Below, piece by piece: positions 38,931 to 49,045 of a DNA stretch of 64,000 nt. A program made the translations under genes and the position numbers. This DNA comes from Anticarsia gemmatalis. Lineage: Eukaryota; Arthropoda; Insecta; Lepidoptera; Erebidae. Under the pieces are notes generated by a model that saw only the letters and a program-made list of their open reading frames with translations, did no database searches and was not told the origin of the DNA. The DNA lies in assembly GCF_050436995.1 (NCBI RefSeq), contig NC_134754.1, positions 8,983,001 to 9,047,000 on the forward strand, written 5' to 3'. The number at the start of each line of letters is the position of its first letter. Position 1 is the first letter of the stretch.

Positions 38931-38998
38931 TGATCGAATCGATTATGAAGGGAGAAGTGGTGGGCGTAATGCCGAGACGATCTCGCTCCAACCTTCAA
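38931..38998 (+). CDS. Kdm3: Kdm3 exon E: basic Arg/Ser linker
   Basis: This exon of 68 bp completes a split Val codon and then encodes IESIMKGEVVGVMPRRSRSN followed by LQ, ending in phase 0 at CAA|GTAAGT. In vertebrate KDM3 proteins the same place reads V.SLLKGE.IGI.SRRRSRSNQ, so the match is direct and supports the exon order. The run of arginines and serines is likely to be an exposed, nuclear-localising or nucleic-acid-facing linker, which is an inference. Confidence 0.92.
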
Positions 38999-40595
38999 GT
39001 AAGTTCTCTAGCTAATAATCTGTCTTAAATATTTAATTAAGTAAGAGATCTGAGCGCTCCTCGTCGGGTGTATAAAGGAAAATTATCCACTTTCAAGTTA
39101 AGAGGCGATGTTTCTTGAAACTAACAGTATCGCGTCGCGTATACGTTTATATACTAACATTTATCGCGAACGATGTACAGTGTACACCGTACACTTTAAT
39201 TGAGTTTCTGAACAACTTCCTTTCAAAAATGTATTTTTAAAACGAATATGTATTTCTAAATAAGGCTACAAATTAGTTTCACGTGCTGTGTATTCGCCTC
39301 GCTATGTCTATACTATTTAAATTCTGTTAAAAGTAGAAACAGTTTTGGCATGTAACTGCTGTTAAATTCTTTGAAGTGAATAAGAACATAGGAACGAGCC
39401 TATGAAAGTGCTGATAGAATGCAAATAAATGTATGTATATTCAAACAACGTATGTGTATGTCTATGCGTCGGTTATTTCGGTGTTCACGTGTCGCGACAG
39501 GTCCGCAGCCGGCGCCCAGTGACGCATGCGCCGCCATTATCCCGAACCCAACACCGTTCAGCTAAATATGGGATAAATGACTAACTGGTAGCCGTAGTTA
39601 CGATCCTATTGCACGCTACCCGACCGGAATTAATGAGGAATTAATTATAATGATGACAGGATGTTAGAGGTTATGGACAACATAAGCTTCAAGGAAATAT
39701 TATTATGCTAAAACTTAAGACGATAAACGTTTACTCAAAGATTGTGAAATAAGATTGCGCTGTCGGATTCCGTAAATTCTAAATTTTATTTACGTTACAG
39801 TTGACAGCAAATGCTTTTTTGGCCGTTCTTTCAATTGTATAAGTCGTGTCTTTACCAATCTGTTACGTAGTTTCTGCACCAATGAACATATTTAAATGTA
39901 CGAGTAGGAACAGGCACTAAGAACTTGGTTTGACTCCGCCAGCATTGTTTTAATGGTAATCGGAGGTTCGGAGGACGTTAGAGTTAGACACAAGCGGAAC
40001 GTTCCTTTTGAATATTGAATATATTATACGGTTAGCTTTAAACTTCTCGTGAAGTTCTAATTTAGATGCTACTGCTCTTACCAGTGTAGGATAATTAGCG
40101 CTCAGACCATAAATAAATACGTCTAGATTAATTCTGCTCCTGAGTCGATGTATTTACTAACGAAGTACTTGCATTGAAATGGATTCGCTCGTGTAATACA
40201 GGCGTAAATTACAGAAGCAATTTAGAAACACCCGGCGACGACACATTTTCTATTTATGGTTCCCGGGGTTTATTACTAAGTAATCTCGTTTATCTATTTT
40301 GAGACTACATAGCCAGCATATTGTTATGACTATCAATAACCACGAAACGTATACAATAAATCCCAGTTAATTAAATGCCAATTTGTTTAAACCAATCTCA
40401 TAACCGGTAACCTTGCAAGATAAATATTAAATAGAAATCTCTGGAGTTACGTGGAAGTCCATTTAATTTAAAATTTTTGCTCCAGACGAGCTCAAGGTTT
40501 CAAGGATCGCTTGGTCCAAGGCCCCGACATTCATGAAGGTCGACTCGTGTACCCTTCGAGATAATAATTCTTGAATGACTAATTACACAGCTCAC

Positions 40596-40715
40596 CTTCA
40601 GATAAACTGGTTCTGTCGAAATGTTATCGGCTGGAATAATGTCATTGTTCTCTAATCGTTGTTGCGTTTTCACCTGCCACCTGCCTTTTATAGTCTTAAC
40701 CTTCATTTTATAGCT
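40596..40715 (-). CDS. Possible antisense exon (unrecognised)
   Basis: On the minus strand, ATTCTTAG precedes an open segment of 40 codons that ends at AAG|GTGAGC, a good donor. It starts SYKMKVKTIKGRWQVKTQQ and ends STEPVYLK. The composition is protein-like, but no partner exon could be joined to it within the window and no family is recognised. A chance open frame next to a chance GTGAGC is the main alternative. Confidence 0.2.
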
Positions 40716-43700
40716 CTAAGAATATTACCAATTCTATAGCTATGAAATATCAAAAAACAACAAATCATCTTTGTCTAAATAATAGCAGTTTAATAAAGCA
40801 ATTGCGGTATCAACTTACTCAGGTATAACGTAACCCGTTTTTAGAAAGTAATTTGCAGATGAAACAACGGCTACGATACCCTTTAGTAGTCATAACAAAG
40901 GATACAGATTAACATAAAACGAAGACAAAGAAAGTCGTCAGTTATTGCGCAGTGACCCATCCATGCCTCAGGATGCGTAGTTATTATTCACCATGACCAA
41001 GCACGGAAGACCCGGGACCTCGCACACACGTTACATTACTTCCTTTACAATTTACTCCACATTTCAAACCAGAAAAAGGTCAGCAAAATCTGGTCGTATT
41101 AGAACACCCACGTGTACTTTCATATTCATTTCGAGTTTTCGACCCATATAGCTATTTAAATATACTTTATAGAAGATCACAAAACATGAGTGTAATTTAA
41201 GTGTAAAAGTTTCTATTAATGTTAAAACAAACTGGGAACTTGAATAGAAAAACGTTAAGAATTTAATAACTCGGCAGAATCTAGTTACTTGTATATTTAA
41301 TTCAAATTGCGAAAAGGAAATGGAAGTACTTTGTGAAACGGTAATACAGTCGTCCAAATTCGTGTCACCGTCCATAAAACATATTTCTTTTGAAAGCCAA
41401 GAGGCAATGAGAGAGATTTAGTGGTGCATTGTATATGGACGTCACGTACAACCGTGCAATGCCCGATAGTGCTCATCTCGTATGCGACCAATACACTCAG
41501 CTATAATTCTCATCTGGCTATGTTTGCCGCACGAAGCACCAATTTGACGACACGGGCATCGTTAATCAAAATAGTATACTTTAAACGAATCGCTAAACGA
41601 GTTTACTATGCTGTTTCTCTTTGTGAATGACTGAATATAACTTGAATATCTGTACTAACGTTGTTTACTCGCTGCCGGTGCACTACTTTACAAGTACAAA
41701 AATATGAAAAAGACATTTGAAAGCTCCTGTAGTTTGTGACGTGAATAATTCACATAGCATCCACTTCGCTCGACAACAAAGCATTCAAAACAATCCCACA
41801 TTTGCATACCCAACGGAAACCTAGTTTGACATTCATAAAGGCGCAATTTATGCTCAATTAGTGCAAATTCCTGTTCCTCTTACCTCCAATTTTAATTCAG
41901 CCGAAAATTCAACTCGACGTAAATCCTGCAAATAATACGATTAAGCCGAACATTGCGCGCCGATTTGACAAAGGGGGAGCGAAGCAATTCTCTTCGTAGC
42001 AATTTGTCTGGTTCACTGACCCTTTTCGGAGACATGAGTATTCCCCGGGCTCGGAACCCATAAACAATTCATCTTGTGAAATCTACGCATTGAGATAGGA
42101 CATCAGAACCGGGGCATTATGAATGCTGTTAGACTATCGATTCGAAAAGTACATTCAAACAAATCATCTCCACTTTTCCCTCTAGCTGTGCTGTAATAGC
42201 ACCGTCTCTTTCGCTACGTGAGTGGAATGCTAAACTGTAATCCTAACTCGAGTTGTTTCTGCACGTGCCACGGGAATAGTAAAAGGGACTTTGAAAAGTG
42301 CACTTTAGAGTGTTTTTAGATTGCATGCGACGAATGGCGTGCAGGTGTTCCGTGATCGTGAAACAGCTATTACTGAGCTGCTTTTTCTATTGACTTTTCT
42401 GAATAGAACGGTCAAGAAACATCTGGAATGAGTTTTTGTCTAACACTAACTCCCACTTGTAATGAAGATTTCAATCGAAAGTTGGCGCCGGTTGTGTCGT
42501 AAAGGTTTATTTACAACTAGTTTTAAACTTGTTAATGACCCGAGTATTCGGTGTGGGGAAATCCGGTTAGTCACTACGTCGCCGTCTTCACTCATTTAGT
42601 AAATTAAAACATTGTTTTGACGTAACTATTTTGGCAACGTTACCTATAGCTTTGTGTCGCTTGTGTATGTGACATAAATCTACGAAATAACGTCTGCAGC
42701 TGTTATACCGTGTTAAAAAGCAGATATAAAAATATAATTTGCGTCACGTTATTAGTTTTGCTTGTTTTAACTATCAATCAACGAAAATATATTATGTACT
42801 CTGTAGTTCTACGTTCGTTCCAATAACCCTATTTTTTACCGAGAAAATATTTTATTCAATAATTAAACTGTCAAAGAAAGTATGAAGAAAATGAACACAT
42901 TTTATTTTATAACACTTAATATTTATGATAATATAAGCAATTAAAACCTTATTATTAATATAATAGCATCGCCATGCTGTAATTTAAAATATGTATTATG
43001 ATAATATGTATAACCAGTTGACATTTACGGAGAGTTATTATGGCCCCGGGACTCTGAGAATTAAACACCGGGAATGCCCGGGATTGTGATGATTTAATTT
43101 AATATTTCTAATACCTGTATTCTGAAACCTTTATGATATCATACAATATTTTTTACAGTTGGAAAGCTGCCAGGAACAACTCTACACCTCCTGGTCAATC
43201 CGAATAAATTATCATTTGAGACTGAGTGTTGATAAACGCCAACAAAAGTGAAATGAAAACTTTATTATATTTCATGATGATATGTAAATATATCAAAATA
43301 ATTTATAATATAAGAATTCAAATCGAAGATATCTTTATCAAGAACTGGATAACCAACTATTTTCTTAAAAGACTCTTAAAACAATAAAAGAAAAGCAACT
43401 ATTTTCTTCACGCAGAAATCGGGGATATGCTCATAAGAATCTCTTGGCAATCTAAAATAAAAAGGACTGTGTATAAACAATAGTAGAGTTTATAAAAGAA
43501 AATCTAATAGCGTTTTCCGTTGCGAGTGGATTCGTTTAATAACTTGAATACTTATTGACTTAAAAATAAAATGGTACGGTTAAAATAGGAATGTATCGAA
43601 AATAGAGCATTCCATGCAAATTCAATTGCACGAGCTGTATCGTATCAGGCTGTGTTGTAGAAAATGTACAGGCGAGGTACTAGCGACGCTCTCTTGTCTC

Positions 43701-45249
43701 TGCCGAGAGAGTCGCGTGAATCGATTCAAACTTTTCCTATTACCATGGAATTGGCTGCAGCATCACACTTGTTTTTGCCGATATATGCCAATACATTGTC
43801 TTCTCGGCTACATACATTTTGCTGCAACATTTCTTTTGTAACTATAAATGGCACTTGCAATCTTTTCAGTACAGTATGCTTGGTTCACTGAAATACTTTA
43901 CAATTTTAAAAGCTCTTTAGAGCATTAAGATTTTCCGGGTTACCTTTTATATGTACTGAGAATTTAATATCAAAAATTTCTTGAATAAATTCTGTGAAAT
44001 TCTTCAGATTTTAAGAAGAATTTTTGAAGTTACTTCTAGCATATTGCTAATTGTGGTTCAGTTAATTCAGTTCACAAAATTTGCTTATTTTTTAACTTCC
44101 ATTTCCATGAGCTAAGAATATTTGGGGCTTCCTTAATCCTTTTTCTAAAATCAACCTCTCACGATCTAAGTTTCTTTTCATCAAACATTTATAGATATTA
44201 TGAGGTCCCACGACATAAAACGTTTTAATACAGTTTTTGCGTGTAAATACCGCGAGTGTCAAATAAATACACTTTTCCCCTGACAACCGGGTCACTGGTG
44301 ACAATGTAACAAGGATAAATGGTTCCCATTTGCAATTTATTCCGTTATCGTCATATTCGTTTTGGAGACGTCCGTAGAGCGTGGCCCATTTTGCTTTATT
44401 GTGTTTAATGGTTGTGTTCTAAAACTCGTTTGTAAGTGAATCAATGGGAATGGCAGATCAAGGACAACATTGTATTTGTACTATGTCAGTTGTACGATTT
44501 GCTCATCAATATTTTTGCTTTTTTGGCTTCATGCCAGTATTACTTCTGAATAAAAACAAACTCTGTTACATTGAGACCTGTTAGTGACTAAGCGTGATTG
44601 ATAACGTACCATTAATTATTATTGTTATTAAAAATGTACGTATGTATATTTATCCGGTTTTCCCAAGTAAGAGGCAGGTGGAATGGCAGAAATTTTGGCA
44701 TCAAGACTGCATATAACCGTTTATTCATATAAATAGCACAAAAACTTTTCTCCCGAAATTTTAATGTAATGCCACGCATAGAACTAACCAAATTCGCGTG
44801 TGAACCTCATTTTGTAAGACTATTTTAATCTATAATTTGCACCGTCATTACGTGTTGTTAACTGGCATACGATATTAATATCAGCAGGGGCCGAAACAGG
44901 TCAGTAAAGTCAGTAAAAGTCAGTATTTTTGGACCTGGTCAGTAAAAGTCAGTATTTTCGAAAATCGGTCAGTATTGTCAGTATTTTTCCAAATTCAATA
45001 TATTTTTTTAGTTTTCCTCTGCTGTTGGCTAATCTTACATTCTCGATTTGTCCAGTGATGATATCTGAGGGCTGCTTTGGATACTCTGTATATGTGGATG
45101 ATCTACGTACACATATATTGAAGCATCACATGACCTCAAAAATAGCATCTGTTTTAAATCAATATATTTGGAGTGAATACGTGTTTAGCAGCGTTGTGCA
45201 CTTTTTTGGAATGGGTAAAAACTTCTCAACTCGTAAAAAAATCTTAAGT

Positions 45250-45542
45250 CCTCATCGAAAATTCGTTAGACCTCATCGAAAATTCGTAAAACCTCATCGA
45301 AAATTCGTAAGACCTCAACGAAAATTCATAAGACTAATCAAAAATTCGTAAGACCTGATCGAAAATTCGTAAGACCTGATCGAAAATTCGTAAGACCTGA
45401 TCGAAAATTCGTAAGACCTGATCGAAAATTCGTAAGACCTGATCGAAAACTCGTAAGACCTGATCGAAAATTCGTAAGACCTGATCGAAAACTCGTAAGA
45501 CTTGATCGAAAATTCGTAAGACCTGATCGAAAATTCGTAAGA
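45250..45542. repeat. 21 bp minisatellite, about 14 copies
   Basis: The unit is CCTGATCGAAAATTCGTAAGA. The first four copies have CCTCATCG or CCTCAACG, the fifth lacks one base, and the remaining nine are nearly uniform CCTGATCG units. Since 21 is divisible by three, the left copies read as a repeating RKFV-type peptide at the end of an open frame at 44929-45351. The one-base deletion in copy five then ends that frame, so coding is unlikely. Copies are directly adjacent without spacers. The array stops 18 bp before the Helitron end. Confidence 0.95.
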
Positions 45543-45560
45543 CGGGAAGTTTATTAGAGA

Positions 45561-45823
45561 CTAGCTGACCCGCGCAACTTCGCTTGCGTCACATAAGAGA
45601 GAATGCGTCATAATTTTCCTCGTTTCTGTAACATTTCTCGTTGCTACTCCACTCCTATTGCTACTGCCGTAGCGTGATGATATATAGCCTATAACCTTCC
45701 TCAATAAATAGGCTATCTAACACTGAAAGAATTTTTCAAATCGGATCAGTAGTTCCTGAGATTGGCGCGTTCAAACAAACAAACAAACAAACAAACTCTT
45801 CAGCTTTATAATATTAGTATAGA
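45561..45823 (-). mobile_element. Lep1-type Helitron fragment or short non-autonomous Helitron
   Basis: Read on the minus strand it starts TCTATACTAATATTATAAAG after an A, continues GCTGAAGAGTTTGTTTGTTTG, and ends ...GCGCGGGTCAGCTAG before a T. These are a Helitron 5' TC end and 3' CTAG end inserted between A and T. The usual 3' hairpin (GACGCAAGCGAAGTTGCGCG) lies just before the end. This short non-autonomous Helitron is extremely common in Lepidoptera and is the best taxonomic marker in the window. It has no helicase frame. It appears complete at 263 bp and is inserted within the hAT-like element. Confidence 0.9.
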
Positions 45824-46115
45824 TTTTGGTGTTTGTTGGAGTTTAATGGAATTTATTAGAATTTTTGTAGTTTATTGGCGTTTTTGTCCAAAAGGATTTT
45901 TTGTTATTGGACATTTAACACAATAAAAAGGCGGTGGGTCGTTCTAAGTTATGAGGTAATTTCAATGTCAATGAATTTTTTTATATTTTTAATTGATAAT
46001 TTATTTGAAATAAAGCTGTGAGATTATCAAAGTCAGTATCTTCTGTAAGGTCACTAAATTTCACCGATGAAATGTTTTTAATTTAGTCACAAAAGCGCCT
46101 TAAACATGAAAAATT

Positions 46116-47382
46116 TATCTCCCCTGGTCTGTCCTTTAACCGATCATGTTAATAAATTAGTATTTTTAACTATCTTTAAATTATTAAATAAATTAAATTG
46201 TGTATTATTTAAAAACTAGACAAACTAAATTAAAGCAATGAAAAAAATAAAAAAGGTAACATTTAGATATTCATAAAATGTTTAATATTGAAATTTGTCC
46301 CTCGTATATAGCATCTCTTCCCCTGGCGTTTTGTTTTCATTAAAAACTCACGACTTTTAATTTCGCCGCGTAAATTCTGACCTTGAGCACAAAGTTACTA
46401 ACGTGAAGTTGACAGCAAGCCGTCGGCGCGAATGCGCCCGCCATATGGTTCGCTATTACACAGACGCCACTTGGTGAAAACTGTCGTGGTTCAGTGAGTG
46501 TGTTCTTTCCCCTGGTAAGATTTTATTCTTTATTATAAGCATAAATATTTTACTTTCTTGCTAGAATTACTGTAATGTATGCAAAGAATCGTAATCTTTC
46601 CGTCTAATAACTTGTTTCAAAAATTTAGACTTTTATATCGATTCTTTGTCGAAATAGGATCTCCCCTGTCTTCTTTCCCCTGCCGCTTAAGGTACCAGGG
46701 GAGATACTTACTGCTCAGGGGAGATAACTGCTTCCTGCTTATGATGCAGTTATCCATTATTTAGTATCCGAGTGTATTTACCTAGTCTGGTTTTAGTTTA
46801 AACATAAATCTTGTTATTTTAAATGTCGATTGTACGAGTGTTTATTGTCGCTTTCATCCTAAATATCTCATACCAGGTAGTGTTCCTCGAAACTCTTATT
46901 GTTTTTGTAATAAGTAAAGGAGCAGTCCTTTTTAACCCGGTTACCTTATAGAAAAACGTCGATGCCAAGTTACCATATTTTGGTTACAGATTATGGCGGC
47001 ACGAAAAAAAATGACGCGTAAAGAACGCTTAGAAAAAAAACGTGTAGCGGAAAGACTGAGATACCAAAAAATAAAAAATGACCCTGTGAAATATGAACAG
47101 CAAAAGATTAAAGAGCAAAAGAAATATGATAAGAAAAAAGAAGGACTAATTAAAACTGTGAATGAAATGACACCTAGAGAACAAACAAATTGATTTTCGT
47201 ATAATGTCATGTTTTTGTTGCTTTGTAGGAATGAAAGATTATTTTATAGTGAAGTCTGATGGCTGTTGAAATTAAGTCTGATTAATATTAAATAAAAATG
47301 AAGTTGATTCTCAAACTACCACTGTAATTTATTTCATAACACAACATAAATGTCCCTCCTCTGTCCTCAGTATCTCCCCTGG
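46116..47382. repeat. Dispersed TCTCCCCTGG / CCAGGGGAGA motif, eight copies
   Basis: Copies occur at about 46116-46127, 46317-46326, 46505-46515, 46659-46668, 46673-46682, 46695-46706 (inverted), 46715-46726 (inverted) and 47371-47382. The shared core is CCCCTG, often extended to TATCTCCCCTGG. The core equals the outermost CAGGGG of the hAT-like ends. They flank and partly precede the small gene at 46993. Confidence 0.8.
46993..47193 (+). CDS. Small basic coiled-coil protein carried by the hAT-like element
   Basis: The 66-codon frame starts MAARKKMTRKERLEKKRVAE and ends EMTPREQTN. It is strongly Lys/Arg/Glu-rich and likely helical from about residue 7 to 50. The words RLRYQKIKNDP and MTPREQ recall the first part of a group of uncharacterised insect proteins that continue well beyond the MTPREQ word; here the protein stops two residues after it, so it looks truncated. 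The ATG sits just after TTTGGTTACAG (a possible acceptor) and an AATAAA signal lies at 47291-47296. A possible 5' exon ends at CCCCTG|GTAAGA (46514-46515). It looks like a captured gene inside a transposon; whether it is expressed is unknown. Confidence 0.4.
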   Translation: MAARKKMTRKERLEKKRVAERLRYQKIKNDPVKYEQQKIKEQKKYDKKKEGLIKTVNEMTPREQTN

Positions 47383-48084
47383 TCAGTTATAAAATGGTAA
47401 AAAATTAAGATTTTGTCTGGCTGTTGTCTGGATATGAAGATAATAAGTGTTTTGGTAAGAAAATACTGATACTACATTAATTTTTTATCATTTTTGTCAT
47501 GCCGCCTCTTCTAACATCATATTACCTCTTAACTGAGAATGACCCCGGTGCTGGTTGTCTATGGGGATGGTGGAGGCCAATAACTGAAAATAAGCTTTTT
47601 ATCTCACACCATTCACCCAAAAAACGCTTTGGAAATGGTCAGTATTTGGTCAGTATTTTTGAATTTTTGGTCAGTAAAATCAGTATTTTCGATCATGGAA
47701 CTTGTTTCGGCCCCTGATATCTGAATGTTTACTACACAAGCTTCGTTTAGACACACGATACGTGTGGGAGATTTTATTATTAGATTATTCTGGTATATTC
47801 TACCAGACGGCAGCATCCAGCCAATCTGTCTGTTGTTTAGCCAGCAATCTCCTCACATATTATTATCTCACCAGGAAACATTTGACGCTCTGCCAAAATT
47901 AAATTCTATCTTATTAAATTTATGAAACATAGCTCTGTGTATAATGTTCGTTAATAACTCAAAAAGTCGAACAGTAGCTGTCAATATTGCTCCGTTACTT
48001 AACTAGTAACAAGTTGTTGATTCATTTAGAATAACAAGAGGGAGAGTATCTCGTGAAACTCTAATCGGTAAAGTTTGGAACAAC

Positions 48085-48260
48085 ATCGGCCGACTTTCCA
48101 CCTCCATCGGTGGAGTTAGTTAATGTGAGTTCCCGTGGCGTGCAGCGGATACGGATATCGATCGGGACAAGTGCGGGACGCCGGGATTCGTCTGGCACGC
48201 CCGGGTAACCGAACACCCTCGTCCCACCCCCTCCCCGCGCGCCGCCACCGTCAAAAGGGT
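48085..48260. promoter_or_regulatory. CpG-rich block in the 22 kb intron
   Basis: This GC-rich segment has many CpG dinucleotides and words such as CCCGCGCGCCGCCACCG in AT-rich surroundings. The minus-strand open frame across it (48061-48318) is Gly/Arg-rich with no domain. It is possibly one regulatory island with 48755-49045. Confidence 0.25.
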
Positions 48261-48754
48261 CTGTATTAACGCGCCACTCACTACTTTGTTCTTGTTTTGT
48301 TTGAAGGTTAATATTCATTTTGACCTGAATGACAGTTCCTTATTTTTTAAACGTTTTGTTATTGTTATTGTTTTAAATAGTTTATAACGTTTAATGTTTA
48401 CATCCTTCTTTTTTTATAACTTTTTGTGTTTTATGATGGTTATCAGATTTGTAGACTTTGAGGTTTTCAGATTGTAATGTGGATAAGATATCTAATCTAT
48501 TGTAAAACTTGACAACAACGTAAATTATTTAATTAAATATGTAAGTTCTCTATCTAAACTAATTATTTCTGTGTAATACCTATATTATGTTGTGCATTAA
48601 TGGTCCTGATCTGAAAAAAAGTTGCAAAAGTTTATTTAAAAACTAATTCCATCGTTATCAGCCGCGATATCGCAAATCTATATCGCTAAAAGATGACCTT
48701 GTTGGTGCGGAAGGTGCAATGTGTGTGAAGTATCATTAATTATGCAAGCCTGTC

Positions 48755-49045
48755 TGGTGGCCGGGCCGGGCCGCGCTGCCGAGCGAGGGGGTCACGCGGG
48801 CGGCGAGGCAGGACCGGCGCGGGGGTGCCCGTCCCCCCGCGCGACGCCAGTTTGCGCCATTCTCCCGCGCCGGCACCACTACGCTCGGTTACTCGTTACT
48901 CGGAACGGTTTACTGAACGCATCTTACCTTTCACCGCACTAGCGTCACATGTTTTTCGAATTTCTAATGTGCCGCGTGACGTCGTGAAGTGATTTTGGTG
49001 CTTTGTGGCCATTGTGGACCGTGCGCCGTCCGCCGGCGTGCCACC
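48755..49045. promoter_or_regulatory. CpG-rich island, possible internal promoter
   Basis: This is the most GC-rich stretch of the window (GGCCGGGCCGGGCCGCGCTG, CGCGGGGGTGCCCGTCCCCC), followed by GCCATTGTGGACC and CGTGCGCC. The frame at 48721-48942 is Ala/Gly/Arg-rich and is a composition artefact. Its position between two exons of Kdm3 would suit an alternative promoter for a shorter isoform or a nested transcript, but no start signal or first exon could be shown. Confidence 0.3.

Larger units (their letters stand above)
44885..47716. mobile_element. 2.83 kb hAT-like non-autonomous element
   Basis: Both ends carry the inverted sequence CAGGGGCCGAAACA (44885 inward and the complement ending at 47716). 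CAGGG starts are typical of hAT elements. Inside each end lie clustered copies of GTCAGTA(TTTT/AAA): about seven at 44900-44990 and four at 47639-47690, all in the same orientation. The 8 bp flanks (AATATCAG and ATATCTGA) share only ATATC, so the expected 8 bp duplication is decayed or uncertain. No hAT transposase is present. The interior holds a 21 bp minisatellite, a Helitron and a small gene-like unit with its own open frame at 46993-47193. Confidence 0.6.

Noticed and set aside
44929..45351. 140-codon open frame ending in RKFV repeats
   Set aside because: It runs across subterminal repeats and a minisatellite, has no domain, and is ended by a one-base slip within the repeat.
45250..45542. 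Possible CRISPR array
   Set aside because: The 21 bp copies are directly adjacent with no spacers, and the genome is eukaryotic.
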